Assembly (NCBI RefSeq): GCF_000004075.3
Contig: NC_026658.2
Span: 8,804,001-8,868,000, forward strand
Reading direction: 5' to 3'
Length of the DNA: 64,000 bases
From: Cucumis sativus
Lineage: Eukaryota; Streptophyta; Magnoliopsida; Cucurbitales; Cucurbitaceae
Part shown: piece by piece, positions 1 through 11,410 of the stretch
Position numbering within the stretch: the first letter of the stretch is position 1
Layout of the letters: each line of letters begins with the position of its first letter
The notes under the pieces: model-generated
The model's database searches: none
What the model was told of the DNA's origin: nothing
The model's input: the letters and a program-made list of their open reading frames with translations, nothing else
Program-made: the position numbers and the translations under genes

Positions 1-1470
1 CAAACATCTTAGAATCAAACCGTACTCAACTAAATTTATCCCACTAATTCTTTAAATTCCACCTAAAAAATCCTCAAAATTTATACTAATGTTGACATTC
101 ACCATTTTCATTTGACCTCCAACATATTCTTTTTCATTCACCACCAAAACCAACAAATACACGAGACATCTTGCAAGTAGGTAAGAAAATTAATAAAACA
201 ACCAAAACCTCGCGATCAAAATCATTACATACTCGGTCGAGATTTGAAATCTACACTAACCTCGAGGATAAATATAAATAAACTCAATCGATATCTTTAA
301 CTTAGCATCGAGATTACGTAAGAAGAAACAAAAGAAAAAATTGTTGGCCTAATTAGTATGAAAATACAAGAAAAACGTAGTTTCTAAAGAAAAGTAAGGT
401 ATTTTGGAAAAATATGAAATGTGGTTGTGAACAAGAAAGGAAAGAAAATAACTTGAAATTGTTCAACAAGTAATATAATAATACTTATGGAATTGGGGGC
501 ATTTTTCGTCACAAGCGAAAAAGTAAGAATCTTGTGATGGATTTCACTATATTCATATTCAGCTAAGCCAAGGATGCATTTGAGGCACACCAACTAAATA
601 AGAAATCTCACGCTCCAATTCGGGCAACATAACTTGAGAAAAATACCATAACAATTATTTAAAATGTGTGTTGTTTTTAAAATACTAAACCTAAAACAAG
701 CCATTTTAGACCATTTCTATTATCATAAATATAACTCATCTTTTTCTCTAACTTTTTTTCACATTCTCTAACTTTATTTATCTCTAAATAGTGGAGTGAA
801 TAGTTATCTTTTTTTCACATGTAAACGGATGTCATTTGATAGTTCATTATATTACTAACTTTTTTCAAACAACCACTGTTATCATTATCAATTGTATCTA
901 TTACATTTAAACACACATTTCAACAATAACATCCTATTAGTAAATAGCTAAAAAGACTTAAAAGACATATGCATTCAAACGATTGTGTCTCATCAAGAGA
1001 TGGAAAAAATAGGCCTTTATCATAAATGCAGGAGCTTTTCCAAAATAAAATATAAAAATTGACTTATTTAATACAACTTATTTTTTTTCTATTTTTGACC
1101 ATTTTTGACAATTTTTTAAATGATGAAAATAAAACAGGTAGATAAAGATTCTATCTCTGGTAGTCTCGTCTATATTTATAATATAGATAGAGATAGAGAT
1201 AGGAAAACTGCTTATTAATTTTAGTTAACAGTTGAGTCTCGTTAGAATCCAAACTTAATAAGAATCAATATAATTGAAACTTTTTTAAAAGAATTTAAAG
1301 ATGAAATATCCACAAATTCAAAGTTTTTTTTATTGTAAATTTGTAAACGTCAAAAGACGGCCTTCATGGATAACCATTATCATACCACTATTTGCATATT
1401 TCTTAAAGACAACGATTAAATTTTTAGCCACAATTTAAAAAAGAAACAACTTTTTTAAAGGATATTTTTT
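1..1470. other. AT-rich intergenic sequence, no gene seen
   Basis: No reading frame here has recognisable protein similarity. The only open frame, on the minus strand near 384-593, is short and of low complexity. A short GATAGA-type run lies near 1180-1200. I see no RNA gene or promoter that I could assign. Confidence 0.6.
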
Positions 1471-1640
1471 AAAATAGCAAAATAAATTAAAATATTTACA
1501 AACTATAGCAAAATTTTAGATTCTATCAATGATAGACTTCTATCATTATCTATCAATGTAACTGATAGAAGCATATCATGGCTGAAAATTTTACTATATG
1601 TTATAAATATTAGAGGCGTTTGCAAAAATAGCAACAAAAA
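1471..1640. repeat. MITE-like element with TCTATCA/TGATAGA core
   Basis: The core has repeated palindromic TCTATCA-TGATAGA motifs around 1525-1572. It is flanked by outer arms that pair imperfectly as inverted repeats: aaaatatttacaaactatag on the left and the complement of a ctatatgttataaatatt-like stretch on the right. Related copies lie at about 35690-35830 and 62010-62220. It has no coding capacity, so it fits a non-autonomous inverted-repeat transposon. I associate this motif with Cucumis genomes. Confidence 0.5.
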
Positions 1641-2510
1641 AAAAAAACCGTAAACCCTTCCACAGTAAGATTGTATTATTTTAAATATTTTGTCAAATTT
1701 GCTATTTTTTTATAATTTTCTTTTTTAAAGCTTTTTTTTTATTTTTAAATTTTAACTTAGTTTTTTAACCTATCGGTAGAATATGGATAAAGAAGGAAGA
1801 AATTAAATTTGGAGATAGAAGTAAAGTAAGGAATGTTATAAACATTTTTCTTATTTCTAAACTAAAGAATGCAAATAAAAATTTAAGGCTTGAAAAATCA
1901 AACTCATGGAGACTCACCTAATAGTGTTTTAAATCTTATAATTTTCCTAAACCCTTTCGACGTAAGATTGTAATATTTTAATATTTTGCCAAAACGAAAA
2001 CAATATCATTAGTTTCTAAAGGTTGAGACCCTCATTTTCATAAGAAAGCCGTAGTGGTGTAAAAAAAAAAACAAAGATTAAGATCTTGTTTAAACTATAG
2101 GTAACATTTTTGGTTAAATGAAATGGAGTGGAAGGTATTTTGTTGACCAAAATATTGATTACACATCATGTGAGTACAAATTGGGTAGGACCCTCTTTTT
2201 TATCATTTCTTTTCTTTTTAAAGTACATTAATAGATTAGTGGAAGATACTAATTTGGTAAACATTTGAAGTATATGATTTCAGATTTTGGAAGCCATATA
2301 ATTTGCATTAAACATGAGATTTTGAATATCTATCCAATGAATTAAACTTATTGGTATTAAAAGCAAATGAAGTGAAGAAGGATTGTATATATAATAAATA
2401 TAAAATAAGTTGCATCATAATGATTCATTCCCAAAATCTAAATAGAAAAATGGGGAAATTATAGTTGAGAAAATCCAAAAGACAGAACCTGGATAGTGAA
2501 ATAATATACC
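1641..2510. other. AT-rich intergenic and distal promoter sequence
   Basis: Non-coding AT-rich sequence upstream of the receptor-kinase gene. A TATA box could not be chosen with confidence among the many AT tracts. Confidence 0.4.
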
Positions 2511-2735
2511 AATAAAGCATGTTGTCCCATGATACATACATTACAACATTACAACATTACAACATTACACCATCACCCTCTCTCTCTGTTTTTCTGCACC
2601 ACTTACTTACTTCCTTACTTCCTTACTTACTGCTTTTTCTTCCCTTTTCCTTTTTCTTTTTTCCAAATAACCAAACCCCAATACCCAATTTCATCTTCTT
2701 TCATTCACTCTCCCTCTCCATTTCTCGTGACTACT

Positions 2736-2737
<2 letters not shown>

Positions 2738-2766
<29 letters not shown>
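2738..2766. repeat. (CT)n microsatellite
   Basis: An uninterrupted CT dinucleotide run of about 29 bases in the leader region of the receptor-kinase gene. It is likely polymorphic. Confidence 0.9.
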
Positions 2767-2768
<2 letters not shown>

Positions 2769-3159
2769 ACCCACAAATCTGTTTTTCCCTTCACAACACT
2801 ACACTTTCACTCAAATGGGGGAAACCCCTCTTACCATTTCTCTCTACTAATCTCCTTTTCTTCTCCTTTTTCGTCTGCGATTCAATGTTTCCTCCTTCAT
2901 TGCTACTTCAGGTTTTCTTTTAGTGCTCTTTTTCTTCTTTCTTCTTTGTTTGCCTTTCTGGGTTTTACCACTTTTTCCTTCATTTCTTTCAGTTTTTTTT
3001 CTTTTTTTTTCTTTTTTTTTCTTTTTTTTTTGCTTTCGCCTCTTCTGACATTTTAAGGGGTTTTTATGTTTTCTTGTCTGGAATGTTCTTGGGACTACTC
3101 TGCTTCCCCCTTTCATGGGTTTTGTTAGAAATTCCTCTGCTTATTTAAGTGGTTAGTTA

Positions 3160-3249
3160 ATGTGGTGTGAAACTGGGAGGTTTTGTTGCTTGGGCTTTGC
3201 TTTCATTTGGTCTACAATGGGTTTTTGCCATGAAATGTGTTTTTCATAG
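3160..3249 (+). other. Upstream ORF, 29 codons, in receptor-kinase leader
   Basis: An ATG at 3160 opens a 29-codon frame ending at the TAG at 3247-3249, 68 bases before the main start codon at 3318. If the leader is transcribed through this point, ribosomes would meet this ORF first. The peptide is Cys/Phe-rich and I do not recognise it. Whether it regulates translation is an inference. Confidence 0.35.
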
Positions 3250-3317
3250 AGGAAGATCTGGTCTGGCTGCTTCAAAATCAAAAGGGTTTTCTGTTTTTGT
3301 GAAATATTTCCATCTTT

Positions 3318-6089
3318 ATGGCCTTTTTGTGTTTTTGTTCTCTCTCCATTTTCCTTGTTGTTGGGCTTCTTTCAAATTCCCAGTTCTTGGGAGCTCAGCT
3401 TGATGATCAAATCACTATGTCCACCATTAGAGAAGAGCTTCAAGTTCCTGGGTGGAGCTCTAGCATCTCTGAGTACTGCTCTTGGAAAGGTGTTCATTGT
3501 GGTTTGAATCACTCCATGGTTGAAACTCTTGATCTTTCTGGTCGTTCTCTTAGAGCTAATTTAACTATGATTTCTGAGCTCAAAGCTTTGAAGTGGCTTG
3601 ACCTATCCTACAATGACTTCCACGGCGAGATTCCGTTGAGTTTTGCAAAGTTACCGGAGCTCGAATTCCTTGATTTGTCTTCGAACAAGTTTGATGGTTC
3701 GATTCCGCCTCAGTTTGGTGATCTCAAGAACCTCAAATCATTGAACCTCTCCAATAATTTGTTGGTGGGAGAAATTCCAGATGAACTTCAAGGCTTAGAG
3801 AAGTTGCAAGATTTTCAAATTTCTAGCAACAGGTTAAATGGTTCAATTCCAAGTTGGGTTGGAAATTTGAGTCATCTAAGACTCTTTACAGCCTATGAGA
3901 ATAACTTTGATGGTATGATTCCGGATAATCTTGGTTCAGTTTCTGCGCTCCAAGTATTGAATCTGCATACGAACAGGCTTGAAGGCTCGATTCCTAGAAG
4001 CATTTTCGCTTCGGGGAAGCTTGAGATTTTGGTTCTTACACAAAACAGATTGACTGGCAATCTTCCTGAAGAGATTGGGAACTGCCAAAGGCTTACTAGC
4101 GTTCGAATCGGTAACAATAATCTTGTTGGTGTAATTCCTCCGGCCATTGGAAATGTTACTAGCCTTGCTTACTTTGAAGTGGATAACAATCACCTTTCAG
4201 GCGATATAGCGTCTCAGTTTTCGAGGTGCTCTAATCTTACCCTGCTGAATCTAGCCTCGAACGGATTCACTGGGATGATTCCTCCTGAACTTGGAGAGCT
4301 CATGAATCTGCAGGAGCTTATTCTTTCTGGTAATAGTCTGTATGGTGACATTCCGGGATCAATGCTCGAATGCAAGAATCTCAACAAGCTTGATTTAAGC
4401 AGCAATAGATTTAATGGTACTATTCCCTCAGATATATGCAATATATCAAGATTGCAGTACTTACTTTTGGAACAGAATTCAATCAAAGGAGAGATACCTA
4501 ATGAGATTGGAAAATGTACAAAGCTTCTTGACCTGCGACTTGGTAGTAACTATCTAACTGGAAGCATCCCTTCTGAGATTGGTCGTATTAAGAACTTACA
4601 GATAGCTTTGAACTTGAGCTTCAATCATCTAAATGGACCAGTGCCTCCTGAGTTGGGAAGACTTGATAAACTGGTTACTTTAGATTTATCAAACAATCAT
4701 CTCTCGGGCGATATCCCTTCTGAGCTCAAGGGCATGTTAAGCTTGATAGAGGTGAATTTTTCAAATAATCTGCTTACAGGTTCAATTCCTTTCTTTGTTC
4801 CATTCCAGAAAAGTGCAAATTCTAGTTTTCTGGGGAACGAAGGCCTTTGCGGGGCGCCACTCAGCATTACGTGTAAGAATTCAATTGGTCCATACAATCA
4901 AGATTACCATCACAAGGTCTCATACAAGATCATACTGGCTGTCATCGGTTCCGGTCTGGCAGTTTTTGTATCGGTTACTATAGTTGTCCTACTTTTTGTG
5001 ATGAAGGAAAAGCAGGAAAAAGCAGCAAAATCTTCAGGGACCGCAGATGATGAAACTATCAATGACCAACCACCGATAATAGCAGGAAATGTCTTCGACG
5101 ATAATCTCCAACAGGAAATCGATCTCGACGCAGTCGTTAAAGCAACTTTGAAGGATTCAAACAAGCTCATCTTTGGGACTTTTAGTACTGTTTATAAGGC
5201 GATCATGCCTTCGGGTATGATCATATCAGTTAAGAGATTAAAATCCATGGACAAAACTATTATTCATCATCAAAGCAAGATGATTAGAGAACTTGAAAGG
5301 CTTGGCAAATTGAACCATGCTAATCTTTTGCAACTCATTGGATATGTAATATATGAGGATGTGGCTCTGTTGCTTCACAATTACTTAACCAATGGAACAT
5401 TGGCTCAGCTTCTTCATGAATCCACAAAACAACCTGAATATGATCCTGATTGGCCCACGAGATTTTCCATTGCCATTGGAGCAGCAGAAGGGCTTGCTTT
5501 TCTTCATCATGTGGCCATAATCCATCTTGATATTTCATCATCTAATGTTTTTTTAGATGCCAACTTCAAACCTTTGGTTGGAGAAGTTGAGATCTCAAAA
5601 CTTTTAGATCCATCAAGAGGAACTGCAAGTATTAGTGCTGTTGCAGGTTCATTTGGCTACATTCCACCAGGTACTTGCTTGAATCTCCATAGTTTCTCTT
5701 ATGAGTTTATGATTTTTTTCTCTCCTTATTATTTTGAATTCTAACTGTTTGCTTTCGGCTCAGAATATGCTTATACAATGCAAGTTACAGCCCCGGGAAA
5801 CGTCTATAGCTACGGTGTCATCTTGCTTGAGATCCTCACTACCAGACTGCCAGTTGATGAGGAGTTTGGTGAAGGAGTAGACTTGGTGAAATGGGTGCAT
5901 ACTGCTCCATCGAGGGGTGAAACACCTGAACAGATACTCGATTCCCGGCTGAGCACGGTGTCGTTCGGATGGAGGAAGGAGATGCTTGCGGCTCTCAAGA
6001 TTGCATTGCTCTGCACTGACAGCATACCAGCCAAAAGGCCAAAAATGAAGAAGGTGGTGGAAATGCTTTCGGAGATTAAGCAAAATTGA
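3318..6089 (+). CDS. LRR receptor-like kinase, PXC3 (At2g41820) type
   Basis: A cell-surface receptor-like kinase of about 892 residues in two exons, 3318-5670 and 5764-6089. The 93-base intron is GT-AG and splits the Glu codon of the conserved GYIPPEYAYT segment. In order it has a signal peptide (about 1-27), an N-terminal Cys-containing cap, roughly 19 leucine-rich repeats (about 65-505), a membrane span (about 538-560) and a kinase-like domain (about 595-885). Length and sequence match Arabidopsis At2g41820 (890 aa), a close relative of the PXY-correlated kinases. The glycine loop is degenerate (FGTFSTVYKA), the VAIK-type Lys is kept (ISVKRLK), the catalytic HRD loop reads HLDISSSN, and the DFG position reads GEV. 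The same losses are in the family, so it is probably a pseudokinase. The start at 3318 gives the signal peptide directly. Ligand unknown. Confidence 0.93.
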
Positions 6090-7641
6090 TCGGCTCTGCA
6101 ACTTGCCCGAGTTTTCCATGTGGATTTTTTTTGAGGAAACGCCATGCTAGATGGGAAAAAACGATTGAGATGGAGATTGAATTTGAGTAATTCACTAAAG
6201 CAATTGTTTTAGTGAAGGTGGAAATGAGTGTCCATACATAGTTGTATAGTCGGGTGGTTGTTTTCTGATATCATCAACCAACCAGATTTGTGACAAAAGA
6301 AAGTATATTTACATAATGGTTGATGTGTAATCTCTTCTTTGAGTTTGAATACGAATGTGAGTTGCTCTAATGAGATTTTAGAGACTTACATGTGCAGTGA
6401 AGTAAGGTTGAAAAGGAATGTAGATCATATAATTCTTTATAATTTTCTTTGAGTAGAAGATGAAAGAAAAAAAATACAACGAACATACAAAAGACCAAAT
6501 GACCAAATGAGCAACTCTAAAGAAAGAAACTCCAAATAAAATACAACGAGACTCCCTCTCATCTATTCCTACAGATAATTTACTTTTACTAAACTAAGCT
6601 TTAAATCTTTAACACTATCGATTTTTAAAAGTTATCCAAAGATGGTTGTTTTGATAAGTCAACAATCGAACAATCTTTTTAAAAGAAAAATATACACAAA
6701 AATAGAATTTTGTTTTCCAACTTGATACTTACGTAAAGAGGAAGTAATGATAAATAAGTTAAAGGTCATTTTTATTGTTTTTGAAATCACCCTAAAATAA
6801 GTTTTTAATCATTGAAAACAACCAAATTTTTTATTATTTGAAAATTAAGCTTGAAAAGTATAAAATTTAAATTGATTTTGAAGTGTATTTTAGAATTATT
6901 AAAAATATAACACACATGGAATCATCAGAAAAAGAAACCAGAATGATTACATATTATTTTCTGTCTAAATCTAAAATTTCAAACTTAAAAGAGATTTATT
7001 AAAAATTGAGGTTAAGAAAACCCAATTGAGAGGTAAGGAACTAATAAACAAAAAAGATAAAAACGAAATGAGTTGAATTTACAAATGAGTCTAAAATATG
7101 CTCAAATCAAATATGAACTTTAGATTACATTTCACTACAAAGTCATTCCGTAGGGAGCCAAACAAACCCTTAATTTCTGTTAAGAATAAACAAGCCTGTG
7201 GAAGAAAGTTGATCCCCATGTGAGAGTTTCCAAGCAAATTGGGTGTTGAGCAAAAGGACATTAGCGAACCAAAGGAGCAGCAATTCTAAAGGAAACAAGT
7301 TTTATTAGTGATTGTCCAGTTACAAAGAATTGGACCAGACATTCAAATCTCATAAATCAAAGTAAAAATAAGAACAATGATCATTCTACATTGTCTAAAA
7401 GAGACACGAGAGGAAGTTTCTTTTTTCACTGATTTATTTAGAATCAACGTCCTGACACCATCAACATAAGAAGCCAATGATGCAACTTAAACAGGAAATA
7501 AGAATGTGCCTATCACAACAAACAAACAAGAAATCATTAAGTTTCTCCGCTCAAAATATAAAGCAGATTAGAACTGCTTAATGACTAGGAAGTATTTCCA
7601 AAAACAGAACCGAATGTAAAAGTTGACAACCCAAGTAACAT
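6090..7641. other. 3' flank and intergenic region
   Basis: The first few hundred bases are likely 3' UTR of the kinase gene. The rest, up to the stop codon of the next, minus-strand gene at 7642, is AT-rich and includes that gene's 3' UTR. I see no other coding signal. Confidence 0.45.
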
Positions 7642-8016
7642 TTAAGATTCAGGGCGGGTTTTGACGATGAAATTTTGGCGACTGATGGGGTTCATGACTA
7701 CAGGTGGACCGGCTGTACGAGGCCATGCTTGGAATTTTTTGTCAGTTTCTTCCAACCACTCGCTGTTTGAAACAGTACTTGGAGTTGTTCCTGAACAAGA
7801 AAGAAATCCATTGAAAAGAAAGAGACATTAAGAAATTAGAGAAATGGAGGTACAACAAAGAAATGGCAAAGCCAAGCAACGGTAGCAGATCAAAGAAACT
7901 GTGAGACCAGGCCGATAGTTACCTCCAAATATTTTCTTGTCAGAAATAAGATGGTCACAAATATATGCAACTCCACATGCTCCAAGTAAAGAACCTACTA
8001 TGTATTTGGCTGCCAT
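7642..8016 (-). CDS. Conserved 80-residue plant protein, probably organellar or membrane
   Basis: Two coding exons on the minus strand, 7923-8016 and 7642-7790, joined across a GT-AG intron inside a Gly codon to give 80 residues. The N-terminus (MAAKYIVGSLLGACGVAYIC) is a short hydrophobic segment that could span a membrane. It is followed by a basic DKKIFGG motif and a strongly conserved tail with the motif AWPRTAGPPVVMNPISRQNF. I recognise the pattern as a small plant-wide protein family with the same tail. I suspect a small subunit or accessory protein of a mitochondrial membrane complex but cannot name it. The base before the leader TTAGAAG is a splice acceptor (8024-8025), so there is an upstream non-coding exon. 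Confidence 0.85.
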
Positions 8017-8025
8017 CTTCTAACT

Positions 8026-8878
8026 GCAATGAACTAATATGTTCCCAAATCAATTGAACCATACTACACATAAAATTACGTCAAACTGCACCCATACTAA
8101 ACCAATGTGGACTTGAACACAGACAGACACATGCACAAAGACGACGAGGACCACAAACACAAACTACAACAGAAAAGTAGGACACAAACAAGTTGAAGAT
8201 ATGAATTTTTAAATATATATATGCATCTATTGACATCTAATACTCTTAAAAGTACATGAGCATGTAAATTTAACATTGTTATATGCACCCGTGGGGAAGA
8301 AATAAGCGGCAGTGTGTGGTTTCTATTTATCTTTCATACAGGTTTTCAGGACCAGGTGAAGTTTCAAACACAGCAACAGGTTCAGCAATAAGAATTGTAA
8401 AAGGTTCAAATTACACCTTTTTTTTTTAAATTTCGAGTTGAAGTGTTTGTGTGTCCTGCAAAAAGTCTGGATATATCAGGGAATTTATCTGGTTAATGTT
8501 AGTAAACTAATAGGCAATGATATCCTTTCACAAAAAAAATCAGACAATGATGTATTTAATTTGGATATAGAAGAATAAAGACTAAACTTGTAATTTAACA
8601 AATTCTCAAATGTAATTTAACATATATAAATGAATAGGGGTGGAACTACAAAATTTTCCCTATCATCTGATATGGCTCAATAAGATATAGCTCAAACCAT
8701 TAATATATGTTCCTTTCGCTTCCTGAACTATTATATTTATAACTAACAAAAATGTTTGTGAGGACCATGGCTGTTGGAATGATTCCTGCCAAGTCTTGCA
8801 ATGTGGAAAGCTGCATGATGCCAACATGTTTGCAAAGACAACTTCCATGAATCAGATGAACTTCTAGTATTTTCTAAT
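8026..8878. other. Intergenic / untranslated sequence between two minus-strand genes
   Basis: This stretch holds the 3' UTR of the gene ending at 8879 and, probably, part of a 5'-leader intron of the 80-residue protein gene. No convincing coding frame was seen. Confidence 0.4.
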
Positions 8879-9286
8879 TCACAACTTGTCGTTCTTCTTG
8901 TATCTCGAATCAACCTTTTCCTGTGGCCTTTTTCCTGGTTTCTTCCTTCTGTCCGAGCAGATACTCGCCATTATCTCATCAATTGACAAAATTTTCTCAA
9001 GATTGCTATCTAACAAGTTGCACGCATTTAAGGCAGATTGGGACAGATCCGAAACATCCGATGTCCTAAGTTCTCCTTTAAGATGTTCCATCAAAACAAA
9101 CCCAATAGCCCGTTGCATCTTCAAATCAAATTTCTCAGCTAAATTTTCATGACCAACTGCTTTTGCACGTTGGAGAACTAGCATTTTAATGCTAATCAGC
9201 AGGTCAAGTTCTGATTCAGATAGTGAACAAAGCCAACTGATACCTTCAATTCTTTTATTCTTCAAAATTTCATTCGCCTCTTCCAT
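8879..9286 (-). CDS. Conserved protein of unknown function, 135 aa
   Basis: An uninterrupted minus-strand frame of 135 residues starting at the ATG at 9286. It is open upstream for dozens of codons without another ATG, up to a likely splice acceptor (TTTTTGTAG) near 9417, so the first exon is probably untranslated. The N-terminal half is Leu/Glu-rich and predicted helical (MEEANEILKNKRIEG onward). The middle resembles a helical bundle, and the C-terminus is basic (RRKKPGKRPQ, then KKNDKL), which could be a nuclear or nucleolar signal. Codon quality and composition look like a real gene. I have a weak memory of similar small plant proteins but cannot attach a function. Confidence 0.65.
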   Translation of the reverse strand: MEEANEILKNKRIEGISWLCSLSESELDLLISIKMLVLQRAKAVGHENLAEKFDLKMQRAIGFVLMEHLKGELRTSDVSDLSQSALNACNLLDSNLEKILSIDEIMASICSDRRKKPGKRPQEKVDSRYKKNDKL

Positions 9287-9416
9287 AGAAATCTTCCGCA
9301 ATATCACTCCAGAAAAAACACCGGCGGCAGTGGTGCAACGGCTAATGAGGGAGCCACAGTGGTGAATTGTACGGGAGGGAGAGGAGCGGCAGCACTCTTG
9401 GTTTGTCTTTACAGCC

Positions 9417-9545
9417 TACAAAAATCGTTATCCAGAAGCTGAATTTGTCTCCTAATCCGAAGACTCACCGACGGCAAAGCCCCTACAAGTCCGTCCCTGT
9501 TTAGGGTTTCAGGATTTGCAGCCCTAATAGAGTTGGAAAGAAGAA
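9417..9545 (-). promoter_or_regulatory. Probable untranslated first exon/TSS region of the 135-aa gene
   Basis: On the minus strand a leader-like segment, including CCTGAAACCCTAAACAGGG (a telo-box-like AAACCCTAA), ends at a good donor CCGTCG|GTGAGT near 9468. The acceptor TTTTTGTAG lies near 9417. This fits a short untranslated exon plus a small intron upstream of the coding exon. The exact transcript start is not determined. Confidence 0.4.
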
Positions 9546-9669
9546 GGAGAAGATGAAATAATTTCAAAAATACCCTCCGCATTCTAAAATTTAGGATTAA
9601 ACAATTTGGTTAATTTGGATATATATTGCTAAAAGTTTGGAAAGAGCTGCCTTTTCTCGCAAATCCTTA

Positions 9670-10790
9670 CTAGCCATCTCAGACAAACCATGAGAACTCC
9701 TATAGGCCATCTTGGAGAACGAAATTCCCAAAAGGTTCAAATAAGCAGCAGTTTACGGTCATGCACTTTGGATAAGTAGTTGGAAACTCTAGGGTTGCTT
9801 GATTTCCCACTACTCTTATAAAATCCAAGTGTTGAGAAAAGTGTTATCAAATTCTTTGGTTCACTACTTTGCTAGGCTGCTGGGATAGCTGTATGGAGTA
9901 GCTCTAAATAGCTTTTCCTTCAAAGAAAAGCAAAGATTTAATGGCGAAGTGTTGAATGCTAATAAGGAAATTCCGAGAAGCTAAATTACGGCTTCTACTT
10001 GGTGTGCACCATCAAAACCAATTGGTAAACTTGAAGTCATTATGCAAGATCCTATTAGCTCTAAGGCTTTAGGATTTTCCCCATTTCATAGTTCTCATAT
10101 CTTCTTGGTGTGTTGCTTTTATTCATATACTTTACCGAAGTTGATCAAGTTCATAGTTTACAATATCATGACTTAAGGTTTCTTCTTCATTCTACAAGCA
10201 GTCTAGACATTTTAAATCAGTTGGATGCAGGCAAAATCCTAGCCGCATAATGCTTTGCAATCCTTTCCAAAGCTTTCTAAGTAACTACTTCCGAGTCCAA
10301 AGTTCGAATTCCCTCTTTTCATCAATAATTTCACACTGAATTAGCACCAACTTCCAAATATTCGAGCTCATATGCATGATAAAACCTTATATAGCTCAAA
10401 ATATCTTTCTCATAACCCGCAACAAGAAGCAGTACGCTTCAAGTTTATAATTCAAAACATTACTGATTAAAAATCTCTCAATCAAATTCCAACATTGATA
10501 ACAGTAATAAGCTCTCCGTAGAAAGCATAAATACAAAAGCCAGAAAACAAGAATCGAAAATCATTACATCTACATGTAATAACCAAACAATAATAAAAAA
10601 ATAAAATACTCAGGAACTCATATTGATAACAGATCACAAAAGGGAAAAGAAGAACATATAGCAATTCTTAATCTCCTTGCACTGCACAGAATCGTGGTAA
10701 AAACAGATTAAAATGCAAACTACAGAGATTAGAGGGAAAAAAGCGGCGGATAACGATTTTGCAGAGTAGGGTTTTGATTTAATAAATTTA
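9670..10790 (-). repeat. Diverged duplicate of RPS28 leader intron
   Basis: This segment aligns by eye with 14336-15310 in the same orientation. Shared landmarks include 'aactcctatagg'-type sequence, 'aaatccaagtgttgagaaaag', 'ggctgtatggagtag', 'ctccgtagaaag', 'gaactcatattgataa' and 'agcaattcttaat'. The order is kept and there are many substitutions and indels. The second copy lies inside the 5'-leader intron of the RPS28 gene. No RPS28 coding sequence is found beside this copy. Confidence 0.75.
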
Positions 10791-10913
10791 TATCTTTCGA
10801 TTTAAACTAGAGTCAATACAATTTTAATAAATTTGTTTTAAAAGAATCAACACAGCTACCAACATAGGATAAAGAACAAAAACAGCCACCAAAGAATTGA
10901 CAATTTTACATAC

Positions 10914-10968
10914 CTCACAGAATCACACGCAAGAAATCGATTTCTGAAATGTGAGAAAGTAGAGATCT
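10914..10968 (-). other. Candidate internal untranslated exon
   Basis: On the minus strand a 55-base segment is preceded by a strong pyrimidine-rich acceptor (ATTTAAATTTCAG) and followed by a consensus donor (CTGTGAG|GTATGT). It carries no coding frame of note. It may belong to the leader of a minus-strand transcript starting near 11.4 kb, perhaps that of the 80-residue protein, whose coding exon begins with an acceptor at 8024. Confidence 0.35.
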
Positions 10969-11279
10969 GAAATTTAAATAAAAATAAAAATAAATGTCAA
11001 ATGTATAGATGTAGGGAGAACCAAACGAGAGACGAGAGGAAAGGGCTGTGAGTGCGAGCGGCTAACTTAAGACAAAAATGGGAAAAAAAAAAAAAAAAAA
11101 AAACCTAAAATCTAAAAGGCTATATGACTAAACACACACAAGTGGCATCACAATAACAAAACCATGAATGAGATTCCAGCGATTCTACCAGACGTCAAAA
11201 GCTAATAAACATGAGATTCCATTTGAATCGAAAGATAGAAACAACCAACAGCTAAAAAATCAAAGATAGAGAGACATAC

Positions 11280-11410
11280 CGATGTAATTAGAGGTGAAGC
11301 GATGAAGTTTATGGAGAAATTGGCAAAAAGGAAAGATCTGGAGCCCTAAATGAGGTGAGAGAGATGAGACTGATTCACGAATGAAGAAAGAGTGGAAATT
11401 GCCAAAAACT
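11280..11410 (-). promoter_or_regulatory. Candidate first untranslated exon of a minus-strand transcript
   Basis: Reading on the minus strand, a C/T-rich leader-like sequence (CTCATCTCTCTCACCTCATT, then a TTAGGGCTCC element) ends in a consensus donor CATCG|GTATGT at 11278-11280. The upstream end is uncertain. The RPS28 first exon ends in the same CATCG|GT form. Confidence 0.35.

Larger units (their letters stand above)
2520..3317 (+). promoter_or_regulatory. Leader of the LRR receptor-kinase gene
   Basis: A long pyrimidine-rich stretch precedes the kinase start codon, with a (CT)n tract at 2738-2766 and T-rich runs at about 2990-3030. Pyrimidine-rich leaders are common in plant genes. The reading frames through it encode only low-complexity Ser/Phe/Leu sequence and are not likely proteins. 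An upstream ATG lies at 3160. The transcript start was not determined. Confidence 0.45.

Noticed and set aside
2529..3056. A 175-codon plus-strand frame
   Set aside because: It is made of Ser/Phe/Leu runs from pyrimidine-rich leader sequence and the CT microsatellite, with no domain.
8879..9307. Start of the 135-aa gene at 9307
   Set aside because: That position is GTG, which is not a normal plant nuclear start. The first in-frame ATG is at 9286.
10281..10310. A possible tRNA B-box, gttcgaattcc
   Set aside because: No matching A-box or cloverleaf could be found around it.
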